A DNA stretch of 64,000 nt from Nocardia aurantia (lineage in GTDB: Bacteria; Actinomycetota; Actinomycetes; Mycobacteriales; Mycobacteriaceae), in assembly GCF_009604425.1 (NCBI RefSeq), contig NZ_WEGI01000006.1, positions 62,001 to 126,000 of the forward strand, given 5' to 3'. This document shows, piece by piece, positions 1 through 8,337 of the stretch; the stretch's first letter is position 1; every line of letters begins with the position of its first letter. The position numbers and the translations under genes were made by a program. Below the pieces are notes generated by a model. It saw only the letters and a program-made list of their open reading frames with translations. It made no database searches and was not told the origin of the DNA.

Positions 1-556
1 GCTCGACGAAGGGTATGCGGCGGTGACCTTCCGGGCGATCGCGGCGAAAGCCGGCGTCACCGCGGGCCTGGTCCAATATTATTTCCGGACTCTGGACGGG
101 ATCTTCCTGGCGGCGATCCGCCGCTATTCCGAACGCAACATCGCGCATCTGACCGAGGCGCTGAAAGGACCACCGGATCGGCTGCTGCGGGTGCTGTGGG
201 AGTACGCCTGGGACGAGTCGGCCAGCGCGCTGACCACCGAGTTCATGGCGCTGGGCAATCATCGCAAATCGGTGCGCGCCGAGATCGCCGACGTCACCGA
301 GCAGGTCCGGCGGCTGCAACTCGAGGCGCTGGCCTCGCGCGCGGTCGACGGCGGAATTCTCGGCAGCCAGCTGACCCCGGGCGGCCTGCTGCTGCTGATC
401 ACCGGCATCCCGAAATTCCTCACCCTGGAGGAAGGGATCGGGGTGCGCACCGCGCATCAAGAGTTGGTGGACGCGTTCGAGCACTATCTGAACAGCATCG
501 ACTCCTCCGGACCGTCCGAACGCCGCCGGAGCCGGTCGCGGCGCGTCGACGACTGA
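1..556 (+). CDS. TetR family transcriptional regulator (5' end outside window)
   Basis: The reading frame is open from base 2, so the gene starts upstream of the window and only the last 184 or so residues are seen. The N-terminal part is the second half of a TetR helix-turn-helix, with the recognition-helix signature GLVQYYF. The rest is an all-helical ligand/dimer domain containing EFMALGNHRK. The basic tail SERRRSRSRR is unusual. It is a clear paralogue of the TetR at 3907-4512 (same VQYYF and EFMAL.NHRK motifs), and both flank an oxidative gene cluster. The ligand is unknown. A good guess is that it controls the SDR/P450 genes through the repeated sites at 1413-1451 and 2715-2748. Confidence 0.88.
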   Translation, partial: LDEGYAAVTFRAIAAKAGVTAGLVQYYFRTLDGIFLAAIRRYSERNIAHLTEALKGPPDRLLRVLWEYAWDESASALTTEFMALGNHRKSVRAEIADVTEQVRRLQLEALASRAVDGGILGSQLTPGGLLLLITGIPKFLTLEEGIGVRTAHQELVDAFEHYLNSIDSSGPSERRRSRSRRVDD

Positions 557-588
557 CCGGAAACTCATCGCCGCCGCGCGGGAACTTG

Positions 589-1359
589 TCACACGCCGGC
601 CGGTCCGGGTCCGCCGTGGATGGACAGGGTCTGGCCGGAGCAGAAACTCGACGCGTCGGAGGCGAAAAACAGGACGCCGTACCCGATCTCGTCGGGCTCG
701 CCCAGGCGGCCGGAAGCGTTGGTGGCGCCGAGGGTGTCGGGGTCGATGTCGTAGCGGGCGAGGTCGTCGAGCAGGGTCGCGGCGCGCACGGCGCCGACGG
801 CGATGCCATTGACCCGGATGCCTTTACGCGTCCAGGCGGCGGCCATCGAACCGGTCAGATTGTTCACCGCCGCCTTCGCCGCGCCGTAGGGGGCGGCCTG
901 CGGCATCGCGAGCAGGCTCGCACGTGAGGAGATATTGACGATCGCCCCCTTGCGCTGGGCCAGCATCGGTACCGACGCCGCACGCGAAAGATGCCAGACC
1001 GCACCGAAATTCAATGCGATCACCTGGTCGAACTCATCGTCGGCCCAGGCCTTCACCGGTTTGGTCTCGGCACCACCGGCGCAGTTCACCAGAATGTCCA
1101 GACGCCCGAACTCTTCTGTCACGCGGTCGACCAGGCCCCGGCACGCCTGAGGATCGGTGACGTCCGCGGGGATCGCCAGCGACCGGCGGCCCAGTGCCGC
1201 AATCTCTTTCGCGGTCGACTCCAGCGGCTCGCGACGGCGGCCGGTGAGGACGACGTCGGCGCCGTGCTCGGCGAGGACCAGCGCGCTACCGCGGCCGATG
1301 CCGGTACCGCCACCGGTGATCAGGGCGACGCGCCCCGCCAGGGAAAACCGATCGTTCAC
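589..1359 (-). CDS. SDR family NAD(P)-dependent oxidoreductase
   Basis: A 256-residue classical short-chain dehydrogenase/reductase, which oxidises or reduces an alcohol/ketone with NAD(P). The Rossmann motif TGGGTGIG lies at residues 15-22. The NCAGG motif follows (NAG-type), then the catalytic Ser in NISS and the YGAAK active site near residue 155. The GTG start at 1359 is chosen because GAAGGAG lies 8 bases upstream; the frame runs on to 1452 but those codons are not family-like. The C-terminus (CSGQTLSIHGG) is the usual SDR end. It is divergent from the P450 at 1469 across an operator-like region, which suggests shared control. The substrate cannot be told. Confidence 0.93.
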   Translation of the reverse strand: MNDRFSLAGRVALITGGGTGIGRGSALVLAEHGADVVLTGRRREPLESTAKEIAALGRRSLAIPADVTDPQACRGLVDRVTEEFGRLDILVNCAGGAETKPVKAWADDEFDQVIALNFGAVWHLSRAASVPMLAQRKGAIVNISSRASLLAMPQAAPYGAAKAAVNNLTGSMAAAWTRKGIRVNGIAVGAVRAATLLDDLARYDIDPDTLGATNASGRLGEPDEIGYGVLFFASDASSFCSGQTLSIHGGPGPAGV

Positions 1360-1412
1360 CGTGCCTGCTCCTTCATGAAGTTCCGGCTCCCCGGACAACC
1401 CGGAGAGCGAGA

Positions 1413-1451
1413 CTATACGAACGTACAGGCTTGCTATATGTTTGTATAGCA
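1413..1451. promoter_or_regulatory. Putative TetR operator region, copy 1
   Basis: The divergent promoter region between the SDR and the P450. It contains CTATACGAACGTA, then a 20-base inverted repeat at 1432-1451 with perfect 7-base arms TGCTATA/TATAGCA. The same two-part arrangement (CTATACAAACGTA followed by a GCTATAC/GTATAGC inverted repeat) recurs at 2715-2748. The TATAC cores could also serve as -10 elements. The sequence identity is seen directly; binding by one of the two TetR paralogues nearby is inference. Confidence 0.55.
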
Positions 1452-1468
1452 CCGAGTGAGGAGAGACC

Positions 1469-2653
1469 GTGAGCGATGTGTATTACGACCCCTGGGATGT
1501 CGGCATCGACCTGGATCCGTATCCGGTCTACCGCCGGCTGCGCGACCAGTCGCCGGTCTACTACAACGACCGGCACGATTTCTGGGGATTGAGCAGATGG
1601 GAGGACGTCGACGCGGTCCTGCGCGACCCCCGCACCTTCAGTTCCGCCAAGGGCGACATCCTCGAAGTGGTGAAAGCCGACCCGGTAATGCCGCCGGGAG
1701 TGTTCATCAACGAGGATCCGCCGCTGCACACCATCCACCGAGCCCTGGTCGGGCGTGCGTTCCTCCCGAAACAGATGAAAGCCCTCGAGCACAAGGTGCG
1801 CGCCTTCTGCGCCGCGTGCCTGGACCCGCTGGCCGACGGGGCCGATTTCGATTTCGTGCTCGACCTCGGCGCGGAGTTGCCGATGCGGACCATCGGCATG
1901 CTGGTCGGGATCCCGGACGCCGACCAGCCGACGGTCCGCGCGCACGCGCACCGCGTACTGCGCAACACACCCGGCGAGCCGTTGCCGGTCCGCAAAGACC
2001 ACTACTTCGACGGTGACCTGTTCAAGGACTACGTCGCATGGCGGGTGAACAACCCCTCCGACGACCTGATCACCGAACTGCTGCACGTCGAATTCGCCGA
2101 CGAGACCGGGACCACGCGGCGGCTCACCACCGGCGAACTGCTGATCTTCCTCGCGGTCATCGCCGGCGCCGGCGTCGAGACCACCGGGCGGCTGTTCGGC
2201 TGGATGGGCAAGGTCCTCGCCGAACACCCGGACCAGCGCACCGAGATCACCGCGGACCGATCGCTGATCCCGGGCGCGATCGAGGAACTGCTGCGGTACG
2301 AGCCACCGGGCCCGCACGTCGCCCGCTACGTCACCGAGAACGTCGACTTCCACGGGCAGACGATCCCCACGGGCAGTGCCCTGCTGCTCATGCTGGCGTC
2401 GGCGAACCGGGACGAACGCAAATTCGACGACCCGGATCGCTTCGACATCCATCGCCGCGCCGGCAGCCATCTCAGTTTCGGCCGCGGCGCGCATTTCTGC
2501 CTCGGCTCACCCCTGGCCCGGCTCGAGGGCCGCATCGCACTGGACGAGGTACTGAATCGTTTCCCGCACTGGGACATCGACCTCGGCAACGCCCGCCGCT
2601 CCCGCACATCGACAGTGCGCGGCTGGGATTCGATGCCCGCGACCGTACGCTGA
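1469..2653 (+). CDS. Cytochrome P450
   Basis: A 394-residue soluble bacterial class I P450, a heme monooxygenase that needs separate ferredoxin and reductase. Visible motifs: I-helix oxygen-binding AGAGVETTG near residue 230, K-helix ELLR, and the heme loop FGRGAHFCLG with Cys344 as thiolate ligand. The GTG start at 1469 follows GTGAGGAGAG. The length is typical (390-420). No ferredoxin gene is adjacent, so redox partners must come from elsewhere. The gene lies between two SDR genes, so it probably hydroxylates a substrate that the dehydrogenases then oxidise. Substrate and CYP family are not assignable by eye. Confidence 0.95.
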   Translation: MSDVYYDPWDVGIDLDPYPVYRRLRDQSPVYYNDRHDFWGLSRWEDVDAVLRDPRTFSSAKGDILEVVKADPVMPPGVFINEDPPLHTIHRALVGRAFLPKQMKALEHKVRAFCAACLDPLADGADFDFVLDLGAELPMRTIGMLVGIPDADQPTVRAHAHRVLRNTPGEPLPVRKDHYFDGDLFKDYVAWRVNNPSDDLITELLHVEFADETGTTRRLTTGELLIFLAVIAGAGVETTGRLFGWMGKVLAEHPDQRTEITADRSLIPGAIEELLRYEPPGPHVARYVTENVDFHGQTIPTGSALLLMLASANRDERKFDDPDRFDIHRRAGSHLSFGRGAHFCLGSPLARLEGRIALDEVLNRFPHWDIDLGNARRSRTSTVRGWDSMPATVR

Positions 2654-2714
2654 CACCACCTCTCGGCCGCCCGCAGGAGGCCGGGAGGTCAGTGTCGTCG
2701 CATCGCCCCTTGCG

Positions 2715-2748
2715 CTATACAAACGTAAGGGCTATACATGGGTATAGC
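2715..2748. promoter_or_regulatory. Putative TetR operator region, copy 2
   Basis: CTATACAAACGTAAGGGC at 2715 is followed directly by the inverted repeat GCTATAC-ATGG-GTATAGC at 2731-2748, with perfect 7-base arms and a 4-base spacer. The first half matches CTATACGAACGTACAGGC at 1413 at 15 of 18 positions. It sits upstream of the SDR at 2878 and probably carries that gene's promoter. Co-regulation with the 589/1469 pair is inferred. Confidence 0.55.
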
Positions 2749-2803
2749 TCGGCAGGTGATTCAGTGAGGCCGGCTCGGAAGCCCGATTCAACTGGGGCAC
2801 AAC

Positions 2804-2839
2804 GCCTTTGTCGCCGCAGCGGGCTGCGGCGACAAAGGC
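2804..2839. other. Perfect 17-bp inverted repeat (hairpin) in the leader of the SDR gene
   Basis: The arms at 2804-2820 and 2823-2839 are perfectly complementary over 17 bases (GCCTTTGTCGCCGCAGC and its complement) with only GG between them. The element lies 38 bases upstream of the ATG at 2878 and downstream of the putative operator/promoter. No T-run follows, so it is not a classical intrinsic terminator. It may be a leader hairpin, a protein-binding palindrome or a transcription barrier. Confidence 0.7.
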
Positions 2840-2877
2840 CGGTCCGGTTCTATGAAGCATGGGAGTGCACGGACACT

Positions 2878-3627
2878 ATGGACGAATCCAAGCGCGTCGC
2901 GATCGTCACCGGCGGCGGATCCGGTCTGGGCCGCTCGATCTGCGAGCACCTCGCCCGCGATCACCGGGTGGGCGTCCTCGACCTCGACGGTGATGCCGCC
3001 GAGCAGGTGGCCGGCGAATTGCGCAGTGCGGGAGCGGAAGCGGTGTCCGCGGCGGTCGACGTGTCGGACCAGTCGGCCATCGCCGACTCGTTCGCGAAAG
3101 TGCGTGCCGAACTCGGCCCCCTCGGTGTCCTCGTGACCAGCGCCGGTATCGGCGGTTTCACGCCGTTCGAGAAGATCACCCTCGCCGAGTGGGAACGCTA
3201 CCTCGCGGTGAACCTGACCGGGACCTTCCTGTCCGTGCAAGCCGCGCTGCCGGACATGGTCGAGCGCCGGTGGGGCCGGATCGTGACGATCTCCTCGGCG
3301 GCCGGGCAGGTCGGCGCCCTGCGCCAGGGCCACTATTCGGCGTCCAAGGGCGGCGTCATCGCGATGACGAAAACCGTTGCGCTGGAATACGCCCGCAAGG
3401 GCATCACCGCGAACACGTTGCCGCCGTTCACCGCCGACACTCCGATGTTGCGGGCGGCGCAGGAGGCGAAACATGTTCCGGGAGCGGAGATGATGTCACG
3501 GATCATCCCGGCGGGGCGGGTGGGCACCGGCGACGAGATCGCCGCGGTGTGCGCGTTCCTGTGCTCGGACGCCGCGAGTTACATCACCGGTCAGGTCGTC
3601 GCCGTCAACGGTGGCGCCGTCGTCTGA
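2878..3627 (+). CDS. SDR family NAD(P)-dependent oxidoreductase
   Basis: A 249-residue classical SDR of the FabG-like type. TGGGSGLG lies at residues 12-19, and DLDG after beta-2 suggests an NAD preference. TSAGIG replaces the usual NNAG, and the active site is SS...YSASK. The C-terminus ITGQVVAVNGG is the normal SDR end. The ATG at 2878 is the first in-frame methionine before the Rossmann fold; the ribosome site is weak (GGGAG, about 13 bases away). The residues PPFTADTPML replace the common PG.(I/V).T.M loop. It probably acts with the P450 at 1469 in one oxidative pathway; the substrate is unknown. Confidence 0.93.
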   Translation: MDESKRVAIVTGGGSGLGRSICEHLARDHRVGVLDLDGDAAEQVAGELRSAGAEAVSAAVDVSDQSAIADSFAKVRAELGPLGVLVTSAGIGGFTPFEKITLAEWERYLAVNLTGTFLSVQAALPDMVERRWGRIVTISSAAGQVGALRQGHYSASKGGVIAMTKTVALEYARKGITANTLPPFTADTPMLRAAQEAKHVPGAEMMSRIIPAGRVGTGDEIAAVCAFLCSDAASYITGQVVAVNGGAVV

Positions 3628-3906
3628 ATCCGACCGGTCGATCGGCCTGGCCTACCGGGTCGGATAGCACGGGACCGGTGCTGGGACCCGGCCTGGAGGA
3701 AACACTGGTCGAGCTCCAGCGCATCTGTGACGACCAGGAACTGATCCGGCCGGTCACCGAACGCTCCGGCCGGCATCGGGTGATTCACGGTCCCCGACGG
3801 GGCCCGGCGGATCGCCGAGCCCTCCCCCATTATTGATCTTCCGTACAAGAAGGATATATTTCGTCGCAGAGAGTGCAGTTTCCAGACGGCAGCAGAGAGG
3901 TGGCCG

Positions 3907-4512
3907 ATGGCCGAAGGCCGTGGCGTCGGGTCGCGTAGTTCGCAGGCCCGCACCGATATCGTGCAGTCCGCCGCCGGCCTGATGCTGCGACAGGGGTACG
4001 CGGCGGTCACCTTTCGTGCCGTAGCCATCGACGCCGGGGTGACGCCGGGTCTGGTGCAGTACTACTTCCCGGTCCTCGACGACCTGTTCATCGCGATCCT
4101 CGAAAACGGCACCGACGACCTGACCGCACGGCTCGATCGTGCGGCGGCCTCCGAGCAGCCGTTGCGGGCGATCTGGGCGTACGCGAACGACCGGGCCGGT
4201 GCCGCGATGCTGCTGGAATTCATGGCGCTGGCCAATCATCGCAAGGCGATCGGCCCGGTGATCGGCCGTGGCGGGGAGCGCCTGCGGCAGGCGTTGGTCG
4301 CAGCGCTGGAACCAGCGCTGGAGCGGTACCGATTGACCGGCCCGGAGGTTCCCGCCGCGGCGGTCGTATTCCTGATGTCGGCCGTCCCGCGCATGATCCA
4401 GCTCGAGGAGAGCTTCGGCACCGTCACCGGTCACGCCGAGATGCTCGCGCTGATCGAGCAATACCTCGACACCGTCGAACCGCTGACCACCGAACAGAAG
4501 GATCCGAAGTGA
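3907..4512 (+). CDS. TetR family transcriptional regulator
   Basis: A 201-residue TetR repressor. The HTH covers about residues 15-60 (SAAGLMLRQGYAAVTFRAVA, then GVTPGLVQYYF), and the rest is a helical ligand domain with EFMALANHRK. It is a paralogue of the truncated TetR at the window's left edge. Its stop codon overlaps the GTG of the next gene by four bases (GTGA), so regulator and MDR reductase are translationally coupled in one operon. The 280 bases upstream hold no gene. Ligand unknown; local control of the 1-6.3 kb cluster is inferred. Confidence 0.93.
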   Translation: MAEGRGVGSRSSQARTDIVQSAAGLMLRQGYAAVTFRAVAIDAGVTPGLVQYYFPVLDDLFIAILENGTDDLTARLDRAAASEQPLRAIWAYANDRAGAAMLLEFMALANHRKAIGPVIGRGGERLRQALVAALEPALERYRLTGPEVPAAAVVFLMSAVPRMIQLEESFGTVTGHAEMLALIEQYLDTVEPLTTEQKDPK

Positions 4513-5411
4513 GAGCAGTCAGCCAGCGTGCGCTGGGAGGCCCGGAAGTGCTCGAGACCATCGAGGTGCCCCGCCCCGAGCCCCGGGCCGGGCATGTCGT
4601 GGTGCGGTTGGGCGCGACGTCGGTGAACCCGGTGGACTGCAAACTGCGGTCGGGGGCGGTGACGTTCCTCGGCGAGCCACCGTTCACCCTGGGCTTCGAC
4701 CTGTCCGGCACCGTGGTCGACGTCGGTGACGGCGTAACCGAATTCCGTTCCGGTGACGAGGTTTTCGGGATGGTGCACAGCCGCACCGGGACCTACTCCG
4801 AATACGTCCTGGCTCGCGCCGGCAGCCTCGCGCCGCGACCGGCGAACGTCGATCACCACACTGCCGCCGCGCTGCCCACCGCCGCCCTGACCGCCCGGCA
4901 GGCCCTCGATCTCGCGAAAGTGGTTGCCGGGGAACGGGTCCTGATCCACGCGGCAGCCGGAGGAGTCGGGCACCTGGCGGTGCAGCTCGCCGTACTGCGC
5001 GGCGCGCGGGTGATCTGTACCGCGCGGGCGGCCAATCACGAATTCCTGCGCGATCTCGGCGCCGACGAGGTGATCGATTACACGGCAACGGATTTCACCA
5101 CCGCCGTGCGCGATGTCGATGTGGTACTGGATCTCGTCGGCGGCGACTACGGGTCCCGGTCATTACGGGTACTGCGGCCCGACGGCCGCTATGTCACCGC
5201 GCAACAGTCCGATGCCGGGGAGGACCCTCGCGTCGCACTGGTCACCGGAGCTCCGTCCCCGGCGCAGCTGGCGGAGATCGGGGAACTCGTCGGCGCCGGT
5301 CGGGTGCGAGTGCACATCGATCAGGCGATCCCACTCGCGCAGGCCGGGAAAGCCCACGAACTCAGCGAATCCGGCCGGGTCCGAGGGAAACTCGTCCTCA
5401 CTCCCTGGTGA
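4509..5411 (+). CDS. MDR family NAD(P)H:quinone oxidoreductase-like / zinc-independent alcohol dehydrogenase
   Basis: A 300-residue medium-chain dehydrogenase/reductase. The N-terminal GroES-like domain includes SVNPVDCKLRSG and GFDLSGTVVDVG. The cofactor-binding motif AAAGGVGHLAVQLA lies near residue 155, typical of the NADPH:quinone reductase subgroup. No catalytic or structural zinc ligands are evident. The C-terminal GRVRGKLVLT is the subgroup signature. The GTG start overlaps the TetR stop, and the downstream thioesterase also overlaps by GTGA, so the three form an operon. It likely reduces an enone or quinone in the same pathway as the neighbouring SDRs; the substrate is unknown. Confidence 0.9.
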   Translation: MRAVSQRALGGPEVLETIEVPRPEPRAGHVVVRLGATSVNPVDCKLRSGAVTFLGEPPFTLGFDLSGTVVDVGDGVTEFRSGDEVFGMVHSRTGTYSEYVLARAGSLAPRPANVDHHTAAALPTAALTARQALDLAKVVAGERVLIHAAAGGVGHLAVQLAVLRGARVICTARAANHEFLRDLGADEVIDYTATDFTTAVRDVDVVLDLVGGDYGSRSLRVLRPDGRYVTAQQSDAGEDPRVALVTGAPSPAQLAEIGELVGAGRVRVHIDQAIPLAQAGKAHELSESGRVRGKLVLTPW

Positions 5412-6328
5412 GCACGCCCGTGACAGATCCCGTGGAAGGAGCGGCATGCGCTCAGGCGTGGAATACCGTACGCGACAGAACTCTCGAGAGAGGTGCCATC
5501 GTGACTCGACCGGTTGCCGAGCCATCGCACACGGGACCTGAGGGCGCGGTCGGCCAGGCCACCGGTCATCGACGGCACATCTTCCGCGAACTCGGCTTCG
5601 CGACCACCATGGCAGGCGAGGAGCTGCACGGGTCCGCGGTCGTCACGCCGTACATGCATGTTCCCGGCACCGTCCGGCTCCGGACATCGATCCTCGCGGC
5701 CTGGGCCGATTCGGTCACCGGGCTGCTCGCCTCGCTGGCGGTACGCCCCCGCGTCCCCGTCACCGTGGACCTCGACGTTCAATTGTTCCGCCCGGCGCCG
5801 TCGGCGGGCACGGTCGAGGTGATCGGCCGGGTGGCGAGAGCGGGCCGATCGATATTCGTCGCCACGGTCGAATTCCTCGGCGAAGCAGAACTTTTCGGTA
5901 TCGGTACGGCGACGTTCACGGCTTCCCCGAATCCGGCGGTACACATGCCGGACCGGCTCAGCATCGGCGTGCCACCGGCGGCCGAACGGTTGACAATGCC
6001 GCTGGCGCAGCGCGCGGACTGCGTACGCCGAGCGCCCGGCACCGCATCCTTGCCGAGAAGCGCTGACGGACTGAACTTCTCGAACACCATCAGCGGCGGC
6101 CTGCTCGCCCTCGTCGCGGAGGAGGCCGTGCTGTCGCTGGCACCGGGCCGGACGCTGTCCGGGCTCGGCTTGCACTACCTCCGGGCGGCCCGGATCGGGC
6201 CCGTCGTCGCCACCGCCACCGTCCACCACGATCTCGGCCTCGTCGCACTGCGCGACGAGGGAAACGACGGCAAGGTGACGACCCGGGCCACTGCCCGACT
6301 GTCCGATCCGGACAGCGCACACACCTGA
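5408..6328 (+). CDS. Double-hotdog thioesterase-like protein
   Basis: The frame gives 306 residues with two hotdog-like halves. The first, from about residue 53 (HIFRELGFATTMAGEELHG), runs to the FGIGTATFTA strand. The second, about residues 195-300, contains LNFSNTISGGLLALVAEEA and ends in a beta-strand pattern. This is the layout of PaaI/TesB-like acyl-CoA thioesterases. The start is uncertain. GTG 5408 overlaps the MDR stop (GTGA), but GTG 5501 has the better ribosome site (GAGAGAGG) and begins just before the first hotdog. It is the last gene of the TetR-MDR operon and probably hydrolyses a CoA thioester made by the cluster. Confidence 0.75.
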   Translation: MSTPVTDPVEGAACAQAWNTVRDRTLERGAIVTRPVAEPSHTGPEGAVGQATGHRRHIFRELGFATTMAGEELHGSAVVTPYMHVPGTVRLRTSILAAWADSVTGLLASLAVRPRVPVTVDLDVQLFRPAPSAGTVEVIGRVARAGRSIFVATVEFLGEAELFGIGTATFTASPNPAVHMPDRLSIGVPPAAERLTMPLAQRADCVRRAPGTASLPRSADGLNFSNTISGGLLALVAEEAVLSLAPGRTLSGLGLHYLRAARIGPVVATATVHHDLGLVALRDEGNDGKVTTRATARLSDPDSAHT

Positions 6329-6461
6329 CGCCGCCGATCCCAGCGGCCGCGGACCGGCGATCAGGGTACTGCGGCCCCGCACATGGACGGCTCGCTGAAC
6401 CGGACGCGAAGCTTTCTCGTGACCTACGAAAGTAGCAGCCCGGGACAGGATCTGATCGCCC

Positions 6462-7379
6462 ATGAGCATCGAACACGTCAGTCGCCGAACCGTCGTTTTC
6501 GGCGCAGGAGTTGTGGTGGTCGCCACCGCCTGCTCCACCGGAAACCGCGAAAGCATCACCACGGCAACACAATCGACCACCACCACAACCGGCACCACCA
6601 CGGTCCCGCCGACCACCGATGCGCCCGCCCCGGCCACCGTGACGGAAGAGGCGGCTCCGCCACCGACCGGCACAGTACTGGCCCGCATCGCCGAGATTCC
6701 CGTGGGTGCCGGGCTCATCGCCGGCGATACGGTGATCACCCAACCCGGTCCGGGGGATTTCCGGGCCTTCTCGGCGACCTGCACACATCAGGGTTGCGCG
6801 GTGAACGCGATCGCGGGCGGGACCGTCAACTGCCCCTGCCACGGCAGCCGGTTCAACCTGGACGGCAGCGTCGCCACCGGCCCGGCCACCCGCCCCTTGG
6901 TGGCGCGGCCGATCAGCGTGCGGGACGGGCTGATCGTCGCCGGGGCACCCGCACCGGCGGTGGCGGTCGACCAGCCCGCCGAACCGGAGCAGCCCGCCGC
7001 AGCGCCGCCACCCGAGCCCGGCGCACCGGACAACGCACTCGCCCGCACGTCCGACATTCCGGTCGGCTCCGGCCTCATCCTCGGCAATATTGTTGTGACG
7101 CAACCAGATCCCGGTAACTACCTCGGATTCTCCACCACCTGTACGCATCTCGGCTGCGCGGTGAACGCCGTCGGTGGTGGCACCATCGACTGCCCTTGTC
7201 ACGGCAGCAAATTCAACCTGGACGGCACGGTGGCCGTCGGCCCGGCCACCCGCCCGCTGGACCCTCGTCCCGTCACCGCCGAGAGCGGGTGGGTCGTCGC
7301 CGGTCCCGGCGGTACCGCCCCCCAACGCCCCTGCTGGTGCGACATCCTGCCACTCCCGCCCGGGGTTCTCGGCTGCTGA
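6462..7379 (+). CDS. Tat-exported lipoprotein with two Rieske [2Fe-2S] domains
   Basis: A 305-residue protein. The N-terminus [10 protein letters not shown] is a twin-arginine motif leading into a lipobox (VATAC, Cys24), followed by a Thr/Pro-rich linker. Rieske domain 1 has ligands Cys107, His109, Cys124 and His127 with the disulfide pair Cys112/Cys126. Domain 2 repeats this with Cys227, His229, Cys244 and His247 and the pair Cys232/Cys246, after an Ala/Pro-rich linker. Both use the CTHxGC...CPCHGS pattern of quinol-oxidase-type Rieske proteins. Two full clusters in one small secreted protein is unusual. An extracytoplasmic electron-transfer role is inferred. The protein ends with a CWC motif before a Pro/Gly tail. 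Confidence 0.9.
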   Translation: MSIEHVSRRTVVFGAGVVVVATACSTGNRESITTATQSTTTTTGTTTVPPTTDAPAPATVTEEAAPPPTGTVLARIAEIPVGAGLIAGDTVITQPGPGDFRAFSATCTHQGCAVNAIAGGTVNCPCHGSRFNLDGSVATGPATRPLVARPISVRDGLIVAGAPAPAVAVDQPAEPEQPAAAPPPEPGAPDNALARTSDIPVGSGLILGNIVVTQPDPGNYLGFSTTCTHLGCAVNAVGGGTIDCPCHGSKFNLDGTVAVGPATRPLDPRPVTAESGWVVAGPGGTAPQRPCWCDILPLPPGVLGC

Positions 7380-7395
7380 CCGGATCCGGAGCTGC

Positions 7396-7824
7396 CTAGT
7401 CGTCGGGGGATGCGCGGCGGTTGCGTTTGGTGATGCCGCGCCGCTTCTTCGCCGAGATGCGTCGTTCCTTTGCTCCGCGCGAGGGCTTGGTGGCACGGCG
7501 AACCGGTGGCGGGGCGGCAGCGGCGTCGCGCAGTAACGAGGCCAGGCGTTCCCGGGCGGCGGCGCGGTTCTGCAATTGTGCGCGTTGCTCGGATGCGGTG
7601 ATCGTGAGCACCCCGTTGACCAGGCGGGCACCCAGGCGCTCGAGCATCCGGGTGCGCAGCCATTCGGGCACCGAAGGCGAGTTGGCGAGGTCGAACGACA
7701 GCTCTACCCGGCTGTCGGTGGTGTTGACGTGCTGCCCGCCGGGACCGGACGACCGGGAGAACCGCTCACGCAACTCGGGTGCGGGAATCACCAGCGCCCG
7801 AGTCACAATGAGGTCCTCTGCCAC
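7396..7824 (-). CDS. arfB: Alternative ribosome-rescue factor ArfB (peptidyl-tRNA hydrolase, ICT1/YaeJ family)
   Basis: A 142-residue class I release-factor-like protein that hydrolyses peptidyl-tRNA on stalled non-stop ribosomes. The catalytic GGQ is at residues 29-31 in SSGPGGQHVNTTDSRVEL, a near-exact family signature. There is no stop-codon-recognition domain. The C-terminus is a strongly basic tail (KERRISAKKRRGITKRNRR) that in this family enters the empty mRNA channel. It starts two bases after the EthD-family gene stops, so the two are probably co-transcribed. The length matches E. coli ArfB (140). Confidence 0.95.
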   Translation of the reverse strand: MAEDLIVTRALVIPAPELRERFSRSSGPGGQHVNTTDSRVELSFDLANSPSVPEWLRTRMLERLGARLVNGVLTITASEQRAQLQNRAAARERLASLLRDAAAAPPPVRRATKPSRGAKERRISAKKRRGITKRNRRASPDD

Positions 7825-7826
7825 GA

Positions 7827-8177
7827 TCAGACGCCGTTCTTCCCGCTTCGCGTGTCGACTCGCCCACGCGGGGTGCCGTTCTGCACCGGATAGTGGATGA
7901 CGACCGCGCCACCGGTGGCGTAGTTGGCGACATCGGCCGCGACCTGCCGGCCCTCCGGAGACTCCCGCGACGCGGTCATTGCCGCAGCGTCAGCGAACTC
8001 GGCCTCGAAGACCGCGAAGTACGGCGTCTGCCCCTGCGTCGCTGCCACGTCGAAGCTGTAGCGCCACGCGAGCAGGCCGGGCATGCGCGTGACCAGCGGG
8101 AGGTGGTTGTTCACGTAGTAGTCGCGGAAATGGTCGCGATCGGCGGGCTCGGGATACAAAACCATCAGCTTGTGCAC
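7827..8177 (-). CDS. EthD family protein
   Basis: A 116-residue dimeric alpha-beta barrel protein of the EthD type (MHKLMVLYPEPADRDHFRDYY, then HLPLVTRMPGL, and a late VVIHYPV strand). Members occur with ether/ring-degrading P450 systems and as small isomerase-like or uncharacterised proteins. The GTG at 8177 has GGAG six bases upstream. The frame stays open much further upstream, but that part lacks family sequence. Its C-terminal RGRVDTRSGKNGV is a short extension. It lies upstream of arfB in a likely two-gene unit; enzymatic role unknown. Confidence 0.85.
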   Translation of the reverse strand: MHKLMVLYPEPADRDHFRDYYVNNHLPLVTRMPGLLAWRYSFDVAATQGQTPYFAVFEAEFADAAAMTASRESPEGRQVAADVANYATGGAVVIHYPVQNGTPRGRVDTRSGKNGV

Positions 8178-8337
8178 AATAAACTCCGTTCGGCGGCGAC
8201 CGACCACAACACCCCGGAGTGCGCGATCAACGCGAGGTGGACAGTAGATCAGACTCCACGCCGAGATCAACGATCGGGCGAGCCGGGCCGATCGGCTCGC
8301 CTGTTTGACCGGGCATGTCCGGGGTAGGCGATCACTC

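Noticed and set aside
3591..4461. Overlapping minus-strand frames upstream of and across the TetR gene
   Set aside because: They overlap the TetR gene, lack ribosome sites and show no family pattern.
5321..6784. A 487-codon minus-strand frame
   Set aside because: It is antisense to the thioesterase and Rieske genes, with no domain match.
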